From positions 558,001 to 622,000 of the forward strand of contig NZ_JAHLME010000001.1 in assembly GCF_018919395.1 (NCBI RefSeq): a DNA stretch of 64,000 bases, given 5' to 3'. Each line of letters begins with the position of its first letter. Positions within the stretch are counted from its first letter, which is position 1. Source of the stretch: Geomonas azotofigens. Its GTDB lineage: Bacteria; Desulfobacterota; Desulfuromonadia; Geobacterales; Geobacteraceae. Below are positions 55,443 through 64,000 of this stretch, in pieces. The notes beneath the pieces are model-generated. The model had not been told where the DNA came from. It saw nothing but the letters and a program-made list of their open reading frames with translations, and did not search any database. The position numbers and the translations under genes were made by a program.

Positions 55443-56501
55443 ATGCTGTTGACAGTACGTTGCCACATCCTCATTCTGCTCGTCCTGGTCCTCGTGCCGT
55501 GGGATCAAGCGAACGCGGCCCCCTCCCCTTCCGGCCAGCCGGCCGTGATCGAAGTCGGCGTGCAGCCTTTGGGATACCCGGCGGCCATGATCGGGGCGGC
55601 GCTGGAGCACGACGCCATCCTGAAGCGGGAACTGGAAGCGGCCGGCTACCTCCTGAAATTCGTCCCCTTCCGCAAGGGAAGCGAGATGGTCCCTCTCATG
55701 GGCAACTCGCTGAGCGCCGCCATTGTGGGCGACATGTCGACCATCGGGATGGGGGTGCGGACCGGGATATGCGTGGTGGGGGTGGCGAAGAAGACCTTCA
55801 CCTCCCTGGTGGGGCGCAACATCGCTCTGCTGGCGCAGTTGAAAAGAAAGCGGGTTGCATACGCGGAGGGATCGTCGGCGCACCATACCCTGCTGCAGGC
55901 GCTGGCGAGTGTTGGCCTTCTCGAACGGGATGTCACCTTGGTCCCCATGGATATCGACGCCATGCCCGCGGCCCTCGAGTCCGGCAAGGTGGACGCCTTT
56001 TCCGCCGGGGAGCCGGCACCGACCCTGGCGCTCACCAAAAACACCGAGGCGCGGGTGCTGTTCCGGGGCGCCAGCAGCGACTTCTTCGTGATATCGGCGC
56101 AGTTGGTACGCAATGACCCGCAGGCTGCATTGGCACTTGCCGCCGGATTGGTGCGCGCGCTGAACTGGATGCGCAAAAGCAACACCAATCTGCAGCAGGC
56201 TGCGCTCTGGGCGGAAACTGACCGCACGGCGTTGAGCCCGCGCCACCGGAAACTGGCGCAAGGCCATGTCATCGAGATCACGCGCCGCGAGATTCTCGAT
56301 GTGCCGGCGGCGCCCGTTATCGTCCGACTCCCGGGACACCTTCCCCTAAAGGACGAGTTCGATTTCCTGAAGCGCCAGGGGAAGCTTCCGCAGGATGCCA
56401 CGTACCAGAGGGTGGAGCATGCCTTTGCCTATGACGGGCTGCAGCAGGTATTGAAGTCCCCCCAGCGCTACCGGCTGGGTGAGTTCGAGTACCGGCCATG
56501 A
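55443..56501 (+). CDS. Periplasmic substrate-binding protein (ABC/NMT1-type) coupled to hybrid kinase
   Basis: 352 residues. A signal peptide (about 1-26, ending QANA) and a two-lobe type-2 binding fold of the NMT1/nitrate-sulfonate-taurine group (VGVQPLGYPAAMIGAALEHDAIL; SALGKVDAFSAGEPAP-like region about 175-200) make it a periplasmic ligand receptor. No ABC permease or ATPase gene follows. Instead its last four bases overlap the start of a hybrid sensor kinase (ATGA), so it most likely delivers ligand to that sensor rather than to a transporter. The ligand is not predictable. Confidence 0.82.
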   Translation: MLLTVRCHILILLVLVLVPWDQANAAPSPSGQPAVIEVGVQPLGYPAAMIGAALEHDAILKRELEAAGYLLKFVPFRKGSEMVPLMGNSLSAAIVGDMSTIGMGVRTGICVVGVAKKTFTSLVGRNIALLAQLKRKRVAYAEGSSAHHTLLQALASVGLLERDVTLVPMDIDAMPAALESGKVDAFSAGEPAPTLALTKNTEARVLFRGASSDFFVISAQLVRNDPQAALALAAGLVRALNWMRKSNTNLQQAALWAETDRTALSPRHRKLAQGHVIEITRREILDVPAAPVIVRLPGHLPLKDEFDFLKRQGKLPQDATYQRVEHAFAYDGLQQVLKSPQRYRLGEFEYRP

Positions 56502-59407
56502 GCGCCGCGGGCCGGAGACCAACCAGGCTGTCGGGCATCCGCGAGCGGGTCATCGCCTATTTCAGCGTGCTTTCGGTGCTAGGGTGCGGCGCCCTGATCC
56601 TGGTACTGGTGTACGGGGCTCCATGGCTGGGGATCGTCGGTATCCACGGGCTCAAGGAGGCGGAGATCGTCCATGCCCTGGAGAACGCCGCCGATCACAA
56701 GAAGCAGTCGATCCTCACCTGGCTCGCCTCGCGCCGTACCGAACTGGCGGTGGTGGCCAATTCCTACGATTTCGTCGGTGCGACCGCGGCCCTGCTGGAC
56801 CAGGAAGCCGCCTCGGCGATCCCTCCCCAGGACCGGGTCCGGTTCCTGTGCCAGCATCTGTCCACCCTCAAGCGGACCTCCCCCGATTGCTATGACAGCC
56901 TGGCGCTGATAGCGCCCGACGGCAAGATTATCGCCGCCAGCGAGTCGGATCAGATCGGGAGTCGCTACCGTTACGGCGAGTTCCTGAACGTGGCTTTCAC
57001 GGTGGGAGCTGCAGAGCAGATCGGCACCGCCTGGGGGAACGGCCATCCGGTGATCCTGATCTCGCGGCAAATTGTGATCCGGGACCGGGTCGGGCGGGAA
57101 ACGGGGGAGGTGCCGGCGGTCCTGGTCAGCGTAACCAGGCCGCAACAGAGCCTGGAGGCGCTGGCGCTGCTGCCGGGAGTGGCCGATGCCGAAGGGAACC
57201 AGATGATCCTGGTCGGGGCACAGGGGGAGTTGCTGGCGTCGGTGCCGGAACACAAGCCGGACCTGCCGGCACAGGACCCGCTGCTGGCAAGACTGTCACG
57301 GCAGGCAATGACCATGACCGAGTCCTCCCGGCTGGAAACCCTCGACGACGGGCGCCAGATCCTCGCCGCGTACCGCTACGTGCCCCTGGGGGTGGCGCAG
57401 GGGTGGGGGATCGCTGTGGCGATAGACCACCAAAAGGCCTTTGCGCCGCTGGTCTCCACCACTGCGCGTGCCGCAATGTTCGGTCTGGTCATGATTGCCA
57501 TCGCGCTGATTCTGGCGGGTTGGGGGGGAGGACGGGTGGCCGGGCCGATCCGGGAGCTGAGAAATACCGTGCTGGCCCTGGAGCGCGGCGACCTGTCGGC
57601 GCGCACGGAGGCAAAAAGCGGGGTGCCGCAGGAGATCGCGGATCTTGCCACGGCCTTCAACAGCATGGCCAGGCGCATCGAGGACTCGCACCAGGACCTG
57701 GAGCGGGAGGTGGCCGACAGGACCAGGGAACTGCGCCAGGAGAAGGAGAACGCGCGGCGCTACCTCGATTTGGCGGGTGCCATGCTGCTCCTGCTGGGAA
57801 GCGACGGATGCATCAGGATGATCAACAGGGCGGGAACCCAGCTTTTGGGCATGGTGCAGGGAGAGCCTCTCGGTCTGAACTGGTTTGACAACTTCATTCC
57901 TCGCGAACAGAGGAAGAAGATCCGTGAGATTTTTGATGCCCTGATGCGTGGTGAACAGCAACTCCTCGAGTTCTACGAGAACCGGATCCTGACCCGCGAC
58001 AAGGGGGAGCGGCTCATCTCCTGGCACAACATCCTGATGCGGGACGAGGAGGGCAACATCCAGGGCGTGTTGTGCTCCGGCGAGGACGTCACCGACAGGC
58101 GGCAGGCGGAATTGGAGCGCGGGGAACTGGAGCGGCAGCTGCTCCACACCCAGAAGCTGGAGAGCCTCGGCGTGCTGGCCGGCGGCATCGCCCACGATTT
58201 CAATAACCTGCTCATGGCCATCGGCGGCAACGTCGAACTGGTGCGCCACGTGCTGGAGCCGGACAGTCCGGCCATCAAGTACTTGGAGAACGCACACCAG
58301 GCGACCAAGAGGGCAGGGGACCTGACCAGGCAGATGCTGGCGTACTCCGGGAAGGGGGGGTACAGCGTCAAGCTGGTGGACCTGAACCGGCTGGTGGGGG
58401 AGAACGTGGACCTGATGAAGGCATCCCTGCGCAAGGGGGCCACTTTTGCGGTCCAGCTGCAGCCGGGGCTGCCGCTCCTGGAGGCGGACCCGGGGCAGAT
58501 GCAGCAGGTGATCGTGAACCTGGTCACCAACGCCATCGAGGCGGCGGGGGAGGGGGGAGCGATTACGGTTGCGACCGGGCTGGCCGACTACGGCGTGGCG
58601 CAACTGGCGCACAGCCGCCTGGAGCAAAAGCCGCAGCCGGGCAGATTCCTGTCGGTCGAGGTTGCCGACGACGGTTTCGGCATGGATCAGGCCACCCGCG
58701 AGCGCATGTTCGATCCGTTCTTCTCCACCAAGTTCACCGGACGGGGGCTGGGGCTGTCAGCGGTACAGGGCATCGTCAGGGGGCATGGAGGTGCCATCTT
58801 CGTCGAGAGCCGGCCGGGGGCGGGAACCAGGATGCGCGTCGTCTTCCCGGCGGCAGGAGCCGCTGGCGCGACAACGGCCGCCACGAAGCGGGAGGAGCGG
58901 GAGGAGCGGGAGCTACCGGCTCCAAGGGAAACCGCGCTGGAACGCGCGCTGGCCAAGCAGGCGGTGGCTGACGAGGCTCCCTCGACCGACCTGCCTGTGG
59001 CCGAGGGAGCGCAAGAGCCTAGCGGGCGCTCAGGGGGGATCGTTCTGATTGTGGACGATGAGGAGATGGTGCGCTTGGTGTGTCGGGCGATGATCCGGGG
59101 GCTTGGCTATCGCACCATGGTCGCCTCCGACGGTCCCGAGGCGGTGGCGCTGTTCCGGGAGCATGCCGAGGAGATCGGGGTGGTGCTCATGGACCTCTCC
59201 ATGCCAAAGATGGACGGCATGACCGCCGCCGAGCATCTGCGGGGCATCCGCCCCGATGTGCGCATCGTCCTGTCCAGCGGTTTCAGCGCCGCCGAGGAGG
59301 CGCGGCGCTTGTCCGGGCACCAGGGGGCCCTGTTCATCCAGAAACCCTACGACCTGGTGTCGCTCAAGCAGGTGCTGGGCGAGGTCGATCCCGACCCGGC
59401 ACCGTGA
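56498..59407 (+). CDS. Hybrid sensor histidine kinase (Cache-HAMP-PAS-HisKA-HATPase-receiver)
   Basis: 969 residues. Membrane segment (about 22-45), periplasmic Cache-type sensor (about 50-320), membrane segment (about 325-350), HAMP, coil, PAS (about 420-540), HisKA of the AGGIAHDFNNLL type, HATPase with DDGFGMDQ and GRGLGLSAVQGI, an Ala/Glu-rich linker, and a C-terminal receiver (about 847-965; LIVDDEEM, phosphoacceptor in VVLMDLSMPK, KPYD). Its ATG overlaps the stop of the binding-protein gene, implying one signalling unit: bound protein, sensor and internal receiver. No output regulator is adjacent; it converges on the peroxidase gene 24 bases away. Confidence 0.9.
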   Translation: MSAAGRRPTRLSGIRERVIAYFSVLSVLGCGALILVLVYGAPWLGIVGIHGLKEAEIVHALENAADHKKQSILTWLASRRTELAVVANSYDFVGATAALLDQEAASAIPPQDRVRFLCQHLSTLKRTSPDCYDSLALIAPDGKIIAASESDQIGSRYRYGEFLNVAFTVGAAEQIGTAWGNGHPVILISRQIVIRDRVGRETGEVPAVLVSVTRPQQSLEALALLPGVADAEGNQMILVGAQGELLASVPEHKPDLPAQDPLLARLSRQAMTMTESSRLETLDDGRQILAAYRYVPLGVAQGWGIAVAIDHQKAFAPLVSTTARAAMFGLVMIAIALILAGWGGGRVAGPIRELRNTVLALERGDLSARTEAKSGVPQEIADLATAFNSMARRIEDSHQDLEREVADRTRELRQEKENARRYLDLAGAMLLLLGSDGCIRMINRAGTQLLGMVQGEPLGLNWFDNFIPREQRKKIREIFDALMRGEQQLLEFYENRILTRDKGERLISWHNILMRDEEGNIQGVLCSGEDVTDRRQAELERGELERQLLHTQKLESLGVLAGGIAHDFNNLLMAIGGNVELVRHVLEPDSPAIKYLENAHQATKRAGDLTRQMLAYSGKGGYSVKLVDLNRLVGENVDLMKASLRKGATFAVQLQPGLPLLEADPGQMQQVIVNLVTNAIEAAGEGGAITVATGLADYGVAQLAHSRLEQKPQPGRFLSVEVADDGFGMDQATRERMFDPFFSTKFTGRGLGLSAVQGIVRGHGGAIFVESRPGAGTRMRVVFPAAGAAGATTAATKREEREERELPAPRETALERALAKQAVADEAPSTDLPVAEGAQEPSGRSGGIVLIVDDEEMVRLVCRAMIRGLGYRTMVASDGPEAVALFREHAEEIGVVLMDLSMPKMDGMTAAEHLRGIRPDVRIVLSSGFSAAEEARRLSGHQGALFIQKPYDLVSLKQVLGEVDPDPAP

Positions 59408-59431
59408 GATGGTCCGGCCGAATCCCCGCCC

Positions 59432-60469
59432 CTACTTCAGCTGGGGGTGGGGCGTGTCATCCGAACTCGGCGGCAGCAGAGGGTAGGGGAGCTTGGGCTG
59501 CCGCCCCGTCAGGCTCTTCAGAAACGCCACCGTGTCCTCCACTTCGCCATCCTGCAACGTCATCCCCAACTGGGCCGAGCCCATCACCGTCACCGCGTCG
59601 CGCAGCTTCCAGACCTTGCCCGAATGGAAATAGGGCTGAGTCAGGGCCACGTTGCGCAGCGAGGGAGCCTTGAAGACGTAGCGGTCGCTTTCCGTGTTGG
59701 TGACCATGAAGCGGCCGGTATCGCCGGCTGGACGGATTTCGGTGGCGGGGGCCTCCCGCACGCCGAAGGGATAGTAGTCCACGCCGCCCACGTTGGTTCC
59801 CGCGTGGCACGGGGCGCACCCCTTGTCCATGAAGATGCGCAAGCCCCGCTTCTCCCTGGCGTTCAAGGCGCCGGCGTCACCCTTAAGGAACCGGTCAAAC
59901 GGTGAGTCAGGGGTCAGCAGGGTCGCCTCGAACACCTCGATCGCCTTGGCCATGTTGTCGAAGGTGACCGGATCCTTGGCGCCGGGAAACGCCGCCTTGA
60001 ACAGCGGCGCGTAGCCGGGGATGCTCTTCAATGTCCTCACCACCAGTTCCGGGTTGCTGTTCATCTCCACCGCCGCCTGCACTGGCCCCTTGGCCTGGGT
60101 CTGCAGGTCCTTGGCGCGGCCGTCCCAGAACTGCGCCACGTCGAACACCGCGTTGAACACCGTGGGGGAGTTGCGCGGCCCCTTCTGCCAGCCATGCCCC
60201 GTCGAAGTTTCCTGGAGGTCAGCACCGGCCAATCCCACGTTGTGGCAGGTGTTGCAGCTGATGAGTTGCGAGCTGGAGAGTCGGGGGTCGAAAAAGAGCT
60301 TCCTGCCCAGTTCGAGCTTCGCCGCCGTGGCCGGATTGGCCTTGAGGGGAGGGGCCTTGGTCGGGATCGGTTTGAACAGCTTGTTGGCGCGCGACAGCAG
60401 GTCGTCCGCGGCGTAGGCGGGGTGGCAGAGGCAGAGCGGCACGAGCAGCAACAACGGTATCTGTTTCAT
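59432..60469 (-). CDS. Diheme cytochrome c peroxidase family protein (CcpA/MacA-like)
   Basis: 345 residues from the ATG at 60469, which has GGGAGG upstream; a longer start lacks one and spoils the signal peptide. Signal peptide about 1-20 (ending AYA). Two heme sites, CNTCH (about 80) and CAPCH (about 220), and LGRKLFFDPRLS, FWDGRAKDLQTQAKGP and SLRNVALTQPYFHSG are bacterial CCP/MauG signatures. It would reduce periplasmic H2O2 with electrons from small cytochromes, such as the PpcA-type proteins of this window; Geobacter MacA is in the same family. It has its own minus-strand orientation, 24 bases from the hybrid kinase. Confidence 0.92.
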   Translation of the reverse strand: MKQIPLLLLVPLCLCHPAYAADDLLSRANKLFKPIPTKAPPLKANPATAAKLELGRKLFFDPRLSSSQLISCNTCHNVGLAGADLQETSTGHGWQKGPRNSPTVFNAVFDVAQFWDGRAKDLQTQAKGPVQAAVEMNSNPELVVRTLKSIPGYAPLFKAAFPGAKDPVTFDNMAKAIEVFEATLLTPDSPFDRFLKGDAGALNAREKRGLRIFMDKGCAPCHAGTNVGGVDYYPFGVREAPATEIRPAGDTGRFMVTNTESDRYVFKAPSLRNVALTQPYFHSGKVWKLRDAVTVMGSAQLGMTLQDGEVEDTVAFLKSLTGRQPKLPYPLLPPSSDDTPHPQLK

Positions 60470-60613
60470 GTGGCCTCCCGTAAGGGTGGAGTGGCAAACC
60501 ATTAAAAGGTACATTCGGAAAAAGCGCTGTCAACCGATAGGGGAGGGAGAGGGGGCAGGGTGATGGTGATGGGACTGGTGATGCGGAGGCGAATGCGAAT
60601 GGGCTGTAGGGGC

Positions 60614-60859
60614 AAATAATCATTTGCCCAGCCGCCGGTGCCCGGTCCGGTGCCGATGGCGAGAGAGGTGATGATTCGATCAAGGGGGGCGAATGATTAT
60701 TCGCCCCTACCGTGGACGGGCGGTTCCGTGGAGGGAGCGTGGTAAGGAAAAATAATCATTTGCCCAGCCGCCGGTGCCCACGTCGGTGTCGCTGGCGAGA
60801 GAGGTGATGATGCGATCAAGGGGGGCGAATGATTATTCGCCCCTACCGTGGACGGGCGG
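60614..60859. repeat. Two direct copies of a ~110-bp unit with GGGGCGAATGATTATTCGCCCC palindromes
   Basis: The gap 60470-60927 (458 bases) holds no gene. Unit 1 (60614-60723) and unit 2 (60748-60859) are about 90% identical. Each starts with AATAATCATTTGCCCAGCC, includes GGCGAGAGAGGTGATGAT, and ends with the palindrome and a CCGTGGACGGGCGG tail. A GGGGCAAATAATCATTTGCCC palindrome precedes unit 1. The same palindrome occurs once more between dapA and dapB. No open frame or transposase is linked. Confidence 0.75.
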
Positions 60860-60870
60860 ACGCTGGTGCC

Positions 60871-60900
60871 GCGAAAAAAAAGGGGGCCTTGCGGCCCCCT
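60871..60900 (-). terminator. Terminator of the nfnA-nfnB operon
   Basis: On the minus strand AGGGGGCC and GGCCCCCT pair around a four-base loop, followed by eight T. Confidence 0.85.
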
Positions 60901-60927
60901 CGCTGCGTCAACACATCTGCGCCGGCA

Positions 60928-62337
60928 TCAGCGCTTCAGGTACTGATCGATCGCTGCTGCGGCGCGCTTGCCGTCGCCCATGGCGAGGATGACGGTCGCC
61001 CCCCCCCTGACGATGTCGCCGCCGGCGAAGACGCCGGGGATGCTGGTCTGCCCCTCTTCATCTGCCACGACGTTGCCCCACTTGTTCAGCTTGAGATCAG
61101 GCGCGGTGGCGGTAAGGAGCGGATTGGCGTTGGTGCCGACCGCGTTGATGACGATGCCCGCCGGGATGTCGAACTCGGAGCCGGCAACCGGCTGCGGACG
61201 GCGGCGGCCGGAATCGTCTGCCGGGCCCAGTTCCATCTTCTGGCAGCGCAGCGCCGAGACCCAGCCGTCCTCGGTGTCGACGATGGCGATGGGGGCGGTG
61301 AGCATGACGAACTCGACACCTTCCTCCTTGGCGTGCTTGATCTCCTCGATCCTGGCCGGCATCTCCGCCTCGCCACGGCGGTAGATGATCATGGCGCGCT
61401 TGGCGCCCAGCCTGCGGGCGGTCCTGACGCAGTCCATGGCGGTGTTGCCGCCGCCGATGACGGCGACCTCGTCCCGCTGCAGGATCGGCGTCGCGCTGTC
61501 TTCCCTGCGCCCGGCCTCCATGAGGTTGACGCGGGTAAGGAATTCATTGGCGGCGTAAACCCCTTTCAGGTTCTCCCCGGGGATGTTGAGCATGGTCGGG
61601 AGGCCGGCGCCGTTGGCGATGAAGACGGCGTCATAATCCTCGGTCAGCTCGGCGACCGTCAGGGTCTTGCCGATGATCACGTTGCACTCGATGGTCACGC
61701 CCAGCTCGGCAAGGACCGCCACCTCGCAGTCGATGATCTCCTTGGGGAGACGGAATTCCGGGATGCCGTAACGGAGTACGCCGCCGGTGTCGTGCAGCGC
61801 CTCGAAGATGGTTACCTGGTGTCCCATCCGCGCCAGTTCACCGGCCGCGGTGAGACCGGCGGGGCCGCAGCCGACCACGGCCACCGATTTGCCGGTCGGT
61901 TCCGGCTTCGCTTCTTTGAGCAGGCGGTCCGGGTGCAGCATGGCCCAGTCGGCCACGTAGCGCTCCAGGTAGCCGATGGCCACCGCGTCGCCTTTCTTGC
62001 CGCGCACGCACAATGCCTCGCACTGGGTTTCCTGGGGGCAGACCCTGCCGCAGACGGCGGGGAGGGCGTTGTCGCCACGCAGGATCTTGGCGGCCTTGGG
62101 GAGGTCGTCGCAGGCCAGGGCGTCGATGAATTCGGGGATGGACACTCCGACCGGGCAGCCGGAGACGCAGTTCCTGGTCTTGCACTGCAGACAGCGCTGC
62201 GCCTCGGAAAGCGCCTGGTCGGCGGAGAGCCCCAGGTTCACCTCTTCGAAATTGGTGCTCCGCTCGTCAGCCGGCAGTTCCGGCATGTGCACCCTATCTA
62301 TAGCCATCCTCTCTTTGGGGGACAGGTCGTTGCTCAC
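60928..62337 (-). CDS. nfnB: NADPH-binding subunit of NfnAB / glutamate-synthase-small-chain-like oxidoreductase
   Basis: 469 residues. Two N-terminal [4Fe-4S] motifs (CLQCKTRNCVSGCPVG and CGRVCPQETQCEALCVRG) precede FAD- and NADPH-binding Rossmann units (VVGCGPAGLTAAGELARMGH; IGGGNTAMDCVRTARRLGA). The domain order is that of GltD/NfnB. With NfnA it would form an electron-bifurcating NADH-dependent reduced ferredoxin:NADP+ oxidoreductase; the name rests on the adjacent ferredoxin-NADP-reductase-like gene, the fingerprint of nfnAB. Its start overlaps the nfnA stop by four bases. Confidence 0.9.
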   Translation of the reverse strand: MSNDLSPKERMAIDRVHMPELPADERSTNFEEVNLGLSADQALSEAQRCLQCKTRNCVSGCPVGVSIPEFIDALACDDLPKAAKILRGDNALPAVCGRVCPQETQCEALCVRGKKGDAVAIGYLERYVADWAMLHPDRLLKEAKPEPTGKSVAVVGCGPAGLTAAGELARMGHQVTIFEALHDTGGVLRYGIPEFRLPKEIIDCEVAVLAELGVTIECNVIIGKTLTVAELTEDYDAVFIANGAGLPTMLNIPGENLKGVYAANEFLTRVNLMEAGRREDSATPILQRDEVAVIGGGNTAMDCVRTARRLGAKRAMIIYRRGEAEMPARIEEIKHAKEEGVEFVMLTAPIAIVDTEDGWVSALRCQKMELGPADDSGRRRPQPVAGSEFDIPAGIVINAVGTNANPLLTATAPDLKLNKWGNVVADEEGQTSIPGVFAGGDIVRGGATVILAMGDGKRAAAAIDQYLKR

Positions 62338-63182
62338 TTTGCTACCTCCTTAGCCAATTTGCAGCCCTCGGCTGCGTGCCTTGCCGCCTCTTCCTTGCGA
62401 TAGCTGGTCAGGCGGTCGGAGAGGCCGTCGAAGTCCACCAGGTGCGCGTCGAACTCGGGCCCGTCCACGCAGGCGAACTTGGTCTCGGTGCCCACCTGGA
62501 CGCGGCAGCCGCCGCACATCCCTGTGCCGTCGATCATGATCGGGTTGAGGCTCACGATGGTCTCGATGCCCGGCTCGCGGGTCAGGTTGGCCACTGCTTT
62601 CATCATCGGGACCGGGCCCACGGCGAAGACCGCCTGCGGTGCACGGACCGGGTCAGCGATCATCTCGGAAAGGGGACCGGTGACGAACCCCTTGTAGCCC
62701 AGGCTGCCGTCTTCGGTAGTGATCAGCAGGTTCTTGGAAAGCACACCCAGTTCGTCCGCCAGGATCACGTAGCGCTCCGAGCGCCCGCCGATGATGGTGG
62801 TGATCTCGTTGCCTGCCTCGGCCAGTGCCTTCACCAGCGGGAAAAGAACGGCAGTGCCGACGCCGCCTCCGACGCAAACGACCCGGCCCCAGTTGGTGAT
62901 ATGGGTCTCTTTGCCCAGGGGGCCGGCCACGTCACGAATGAAGCCGCCGACCGGGGTCGAGACGATCTTACGGGTCGAGGCGCCGATGGCCTGTATGAAC
63001 AGGGTGATGGTCCCGGCGGCCGGGTCCGCATCGCCGATGGTCAGCGGGATCCGTTCTTCACCCTGAGCCAGCCTGACCATGACGAACTGTCCAGCCTTCC
63101 TGGCTTTGGCGATCCGGGGAGCGACCAGCACCATTTTGTGGAGGTTTTCCGCGAGAATCTCGTTGCTTACAACTTCGAACAT
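62334..63182 (-). CDS. nfnA: NfnA-type sulfide/dihydroorotate-dehydrogenase-like FAD/NAD-binding subunit
   Basis: 282 residues. An N-terminal FAD-binding barrel (RIAKARKAGQFVMVRL), NAD-binding GGGVGTAVLFPLVKAL (about 108-123), and a C-terminal [2Fe-2S] cysteine set in MCGGCRVQV and FACVDGPEFDAH follow the ferredoxin-NADP reductase/PyrK pattern. It pairs with the GltD-like protein by a four-base overlap, giving the NfnAB complex that couples ferredoxin and NADH oxidation to NADP+ reduction. The start is ATG; the region upstream (63183-63384) is a short promoter gap with no gene. Confidence 0.92.
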   Translation of the reverse strand: MFEVVSNEILAENLHKMVLVAPRIAKARKAGQFVMVRLAQGEERIPLTIGDADPAAGTITLFIQAIGASTRKIVSTPVGGFIRDVAGPLGKETHITNWGRVVCVGGGVGTAVLFPLVKALAEAGNEITTIIGGRSERYVILADELGVLSKNLLITTEDGSLGYKGFVTGPLSEMIADPVRAPQAVFAVGPVPMMKAVANLTREPGIETIVSLNPIMIDGTGMCGGCRVQVGTETKFACVDGPEFDAHLVDFDGLSDRLTSYRKEEAARHAAEGCKLAKEVAK

Positions 63183-63337
63183 TGAGTCACCTTCTTGGAG
63201 GAGAGTATGTGCTGCAGCTGTTTTAGCGTAGTGAATACGATATCAGCTGTGAGGGAAAAAGCGCAAGGAAGTATACGGAAAGTCAGGGGTAATGAACGAA
63301 TGACAATGGACCGTTGGTAAGCGTCGACTGCCCGAAG

Positions 63338-63384
63338 GAGGGCACCCGCCCCCGGAGGGGGAGGGCTGGGGAGGGGGAAGAGGC
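63338..63384. repeat. Run of GGAGGG/CCCGCCCC repeats
   Basis: CGAAGGAGGGCACCCGCCCCCGGAGGG-type inverted runs after the EamA gene end; a member of the dispersed CCCTCTCCC-like family. Confidence 0.42.
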
Positions 63385-64000
63385 TTATCCCTTCACCTTG
63401 TACGTCGCGCAGATGATGCCGGCGAAGATGAGCACGATGCCGGCCACGTGGAAGGATTGCAGTCGCTCACCGAGGAAGGCGACGGCCATGATGGTGCTGA
63501 ATGCTGGCATCAGGTGCACGAACTGCCCGCCGACATGGGGACCGACCTGGCGCAGGCCGTGGTTCCACGCGGTGAAGGCGACCACGGAGGCGAGGATGCC
63601 GACATACAGGACGCTGAGGATGGTAGGGAGGTTCCAGGTCATCAGGTGCCCCTGGGAGATCTCGTACCCGTAGAACGGGATCAGCAGGACCAGGCCGCAC
63701 ACGGTCATGGAGAACAGGAACACGAACGGGTTCAGCCCCTGCGGGTAGCGCTTGATAGCGACGGAATAGAGGCCCCAGGCGATGGCGGCCAGCAGTACCA
63801 GCAGGTCGCCGCGGTTGAAGGTCAGGGTGAGGATGCGGGACGGGTCGCCACGCAGGATGATGGCGGCGACGCCGACCAGGGACAACGCGATGCCGGCGTG
63901 CTGGCGCAGCATGACGCGCTGCCCGTAGAAAATGCGCGCGAACATGATGATGAAGATGGGGATGGCGGAATTGACCAGCGCCGCGTTGATGGCGGTGGTC
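63385..64000 (-). CDS. EamA/DMT-family transporter, N-terminus cut by window edge
   Basis: The visible 204 residues are the C-terminal part of a drug/metabolite transporter: six or more hydrophobic segments, including an ATTAINAALVNSAIPIFIIMF-like stretch running off the window, HAGIALSLVGVAAIIL, LLVLLAAIAWGLYSVAIKRY and LMPAFSTIMAVAFLGERL, the EamA repeat ends. The start lies beyond 64000. Members export amino acids, amines or metabolites; the substrate is unknown. The gene ends 201 bases after the start of nfnA upstream. Confidence 0.88.
   Translation of the reverse strand, partial: TTAINAALVNSAIPIFIIMFARIFYGQRVMLRQHAGIALSLVGVAAIILRGDPSRILTLTFNRGDLLVLLAAIAWGLYSVAIKRYPQGLNPFVFLFSMTVCGLVLLIPFYGYEISQGHLMTWNLPTILSVLYVGILASVVAFTAWNHGLRQVGPHVGGQFVHLMPAFSTIMAVAFLGERLQSFHVAGIVLIFAGIICATYKVKG

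Noticed and set aside
60614-60859. CRISPR array or insertion sequence in the repeat-rich gap before nfnB
   Set aside because: Only two ~110-bp units, without regular short repeats and spacers, without a transposase frame or terminal target duplications.

Overview
The window is about 62% G+C and is a chromosomal segment of a Geobacter-type bacterium (Desulfuromonadia; Geobacter, Citrifermentans or Geomonas are the best fits). The evidence is two PpcA-type triheme cytochromes c7, a pentaheme cytochrome, a diheme peroxidase, an NfnAB-type oxidoreductase, a LL-diaminopimelate aminotransferase lysine pathway and many multidomain sensor kinases. The species is an inference. The segment spans the replication-origin neighbourhood, with dnaA-dnaN-recF-gyrB-gyrA on the + strand and rpmH-rnpA-yidD-yidC-mnmE-mnmG-rsmG leaving in the opposite direction.

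Layout. 1-4015: a sensor kinase with a fused solute-binding domain and an NtrC-type regulator cut by the window edge, then a small operon of a dinitrogenase-cofactor-domain protein, a UPF0251 (DUF134) protein and small unknowns. 4064-11263: pentaheme cytochrome, a two-gene 2-hydroxyacyl-CoA dehydratase-like/ATPase-activator pair resembling double-cubane cluster proteins, a rhodanese, a nuclease-helicase fusion and a triheme cytochrome. 11369-13892: a self-contained operon with its own strong promoter, encoding two paralogous ~140-residue proteins and a radical SAM/SPASM enzyme of peptide-maturase type. This is the best candidate for an undescribed system. 13903-21358: hemolysin III-like membrane protein, DRTGG-domain P-loop protein, second triheme cytochrome, membrane-anchored XRE regulator, DJ-1/PfpI protein and the dapA-dapB-dapL lysine operon. 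21879-29043: the origin-proximal minus-strand genes. The 904-bp mnmG-mnmE gap holds two ParB-type parS sites flanking about twenty 21-bp tandem repeats.

29259-41101: dnaA with DnaA-box-like sites before and after it, then dnaN, recF, gyrB, gyrA, a HEAT-repeat protein and gpsA. 41183-48541: four sensor kinases in a row. 48627-50401: an ABC-2 exporter. 50617-52792: a radical SAM/SPASM protein of the alternative-heme type with hemE. 52911-59407: CorA, a FadL-type porin, and a periplasmic binding protein translationally coupled to a hybrid kinase. 59432-64000 (minus): diheme peroxidase, a repeat-rich gap, nfnB-nfnA and a truncated EamA transporter.

No tRNA, rRNA, CRISPR array, prophage or transposase was seen. 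The window is rich in intergenic repeats: CCCTCTCCC-type runs, GGGGCGAATGATTATTCGCCCC palindromes, and palindromes made of short repeated words placed just before start codons. All functional calls come from reading the sequence and from family knowledge; no search was run.
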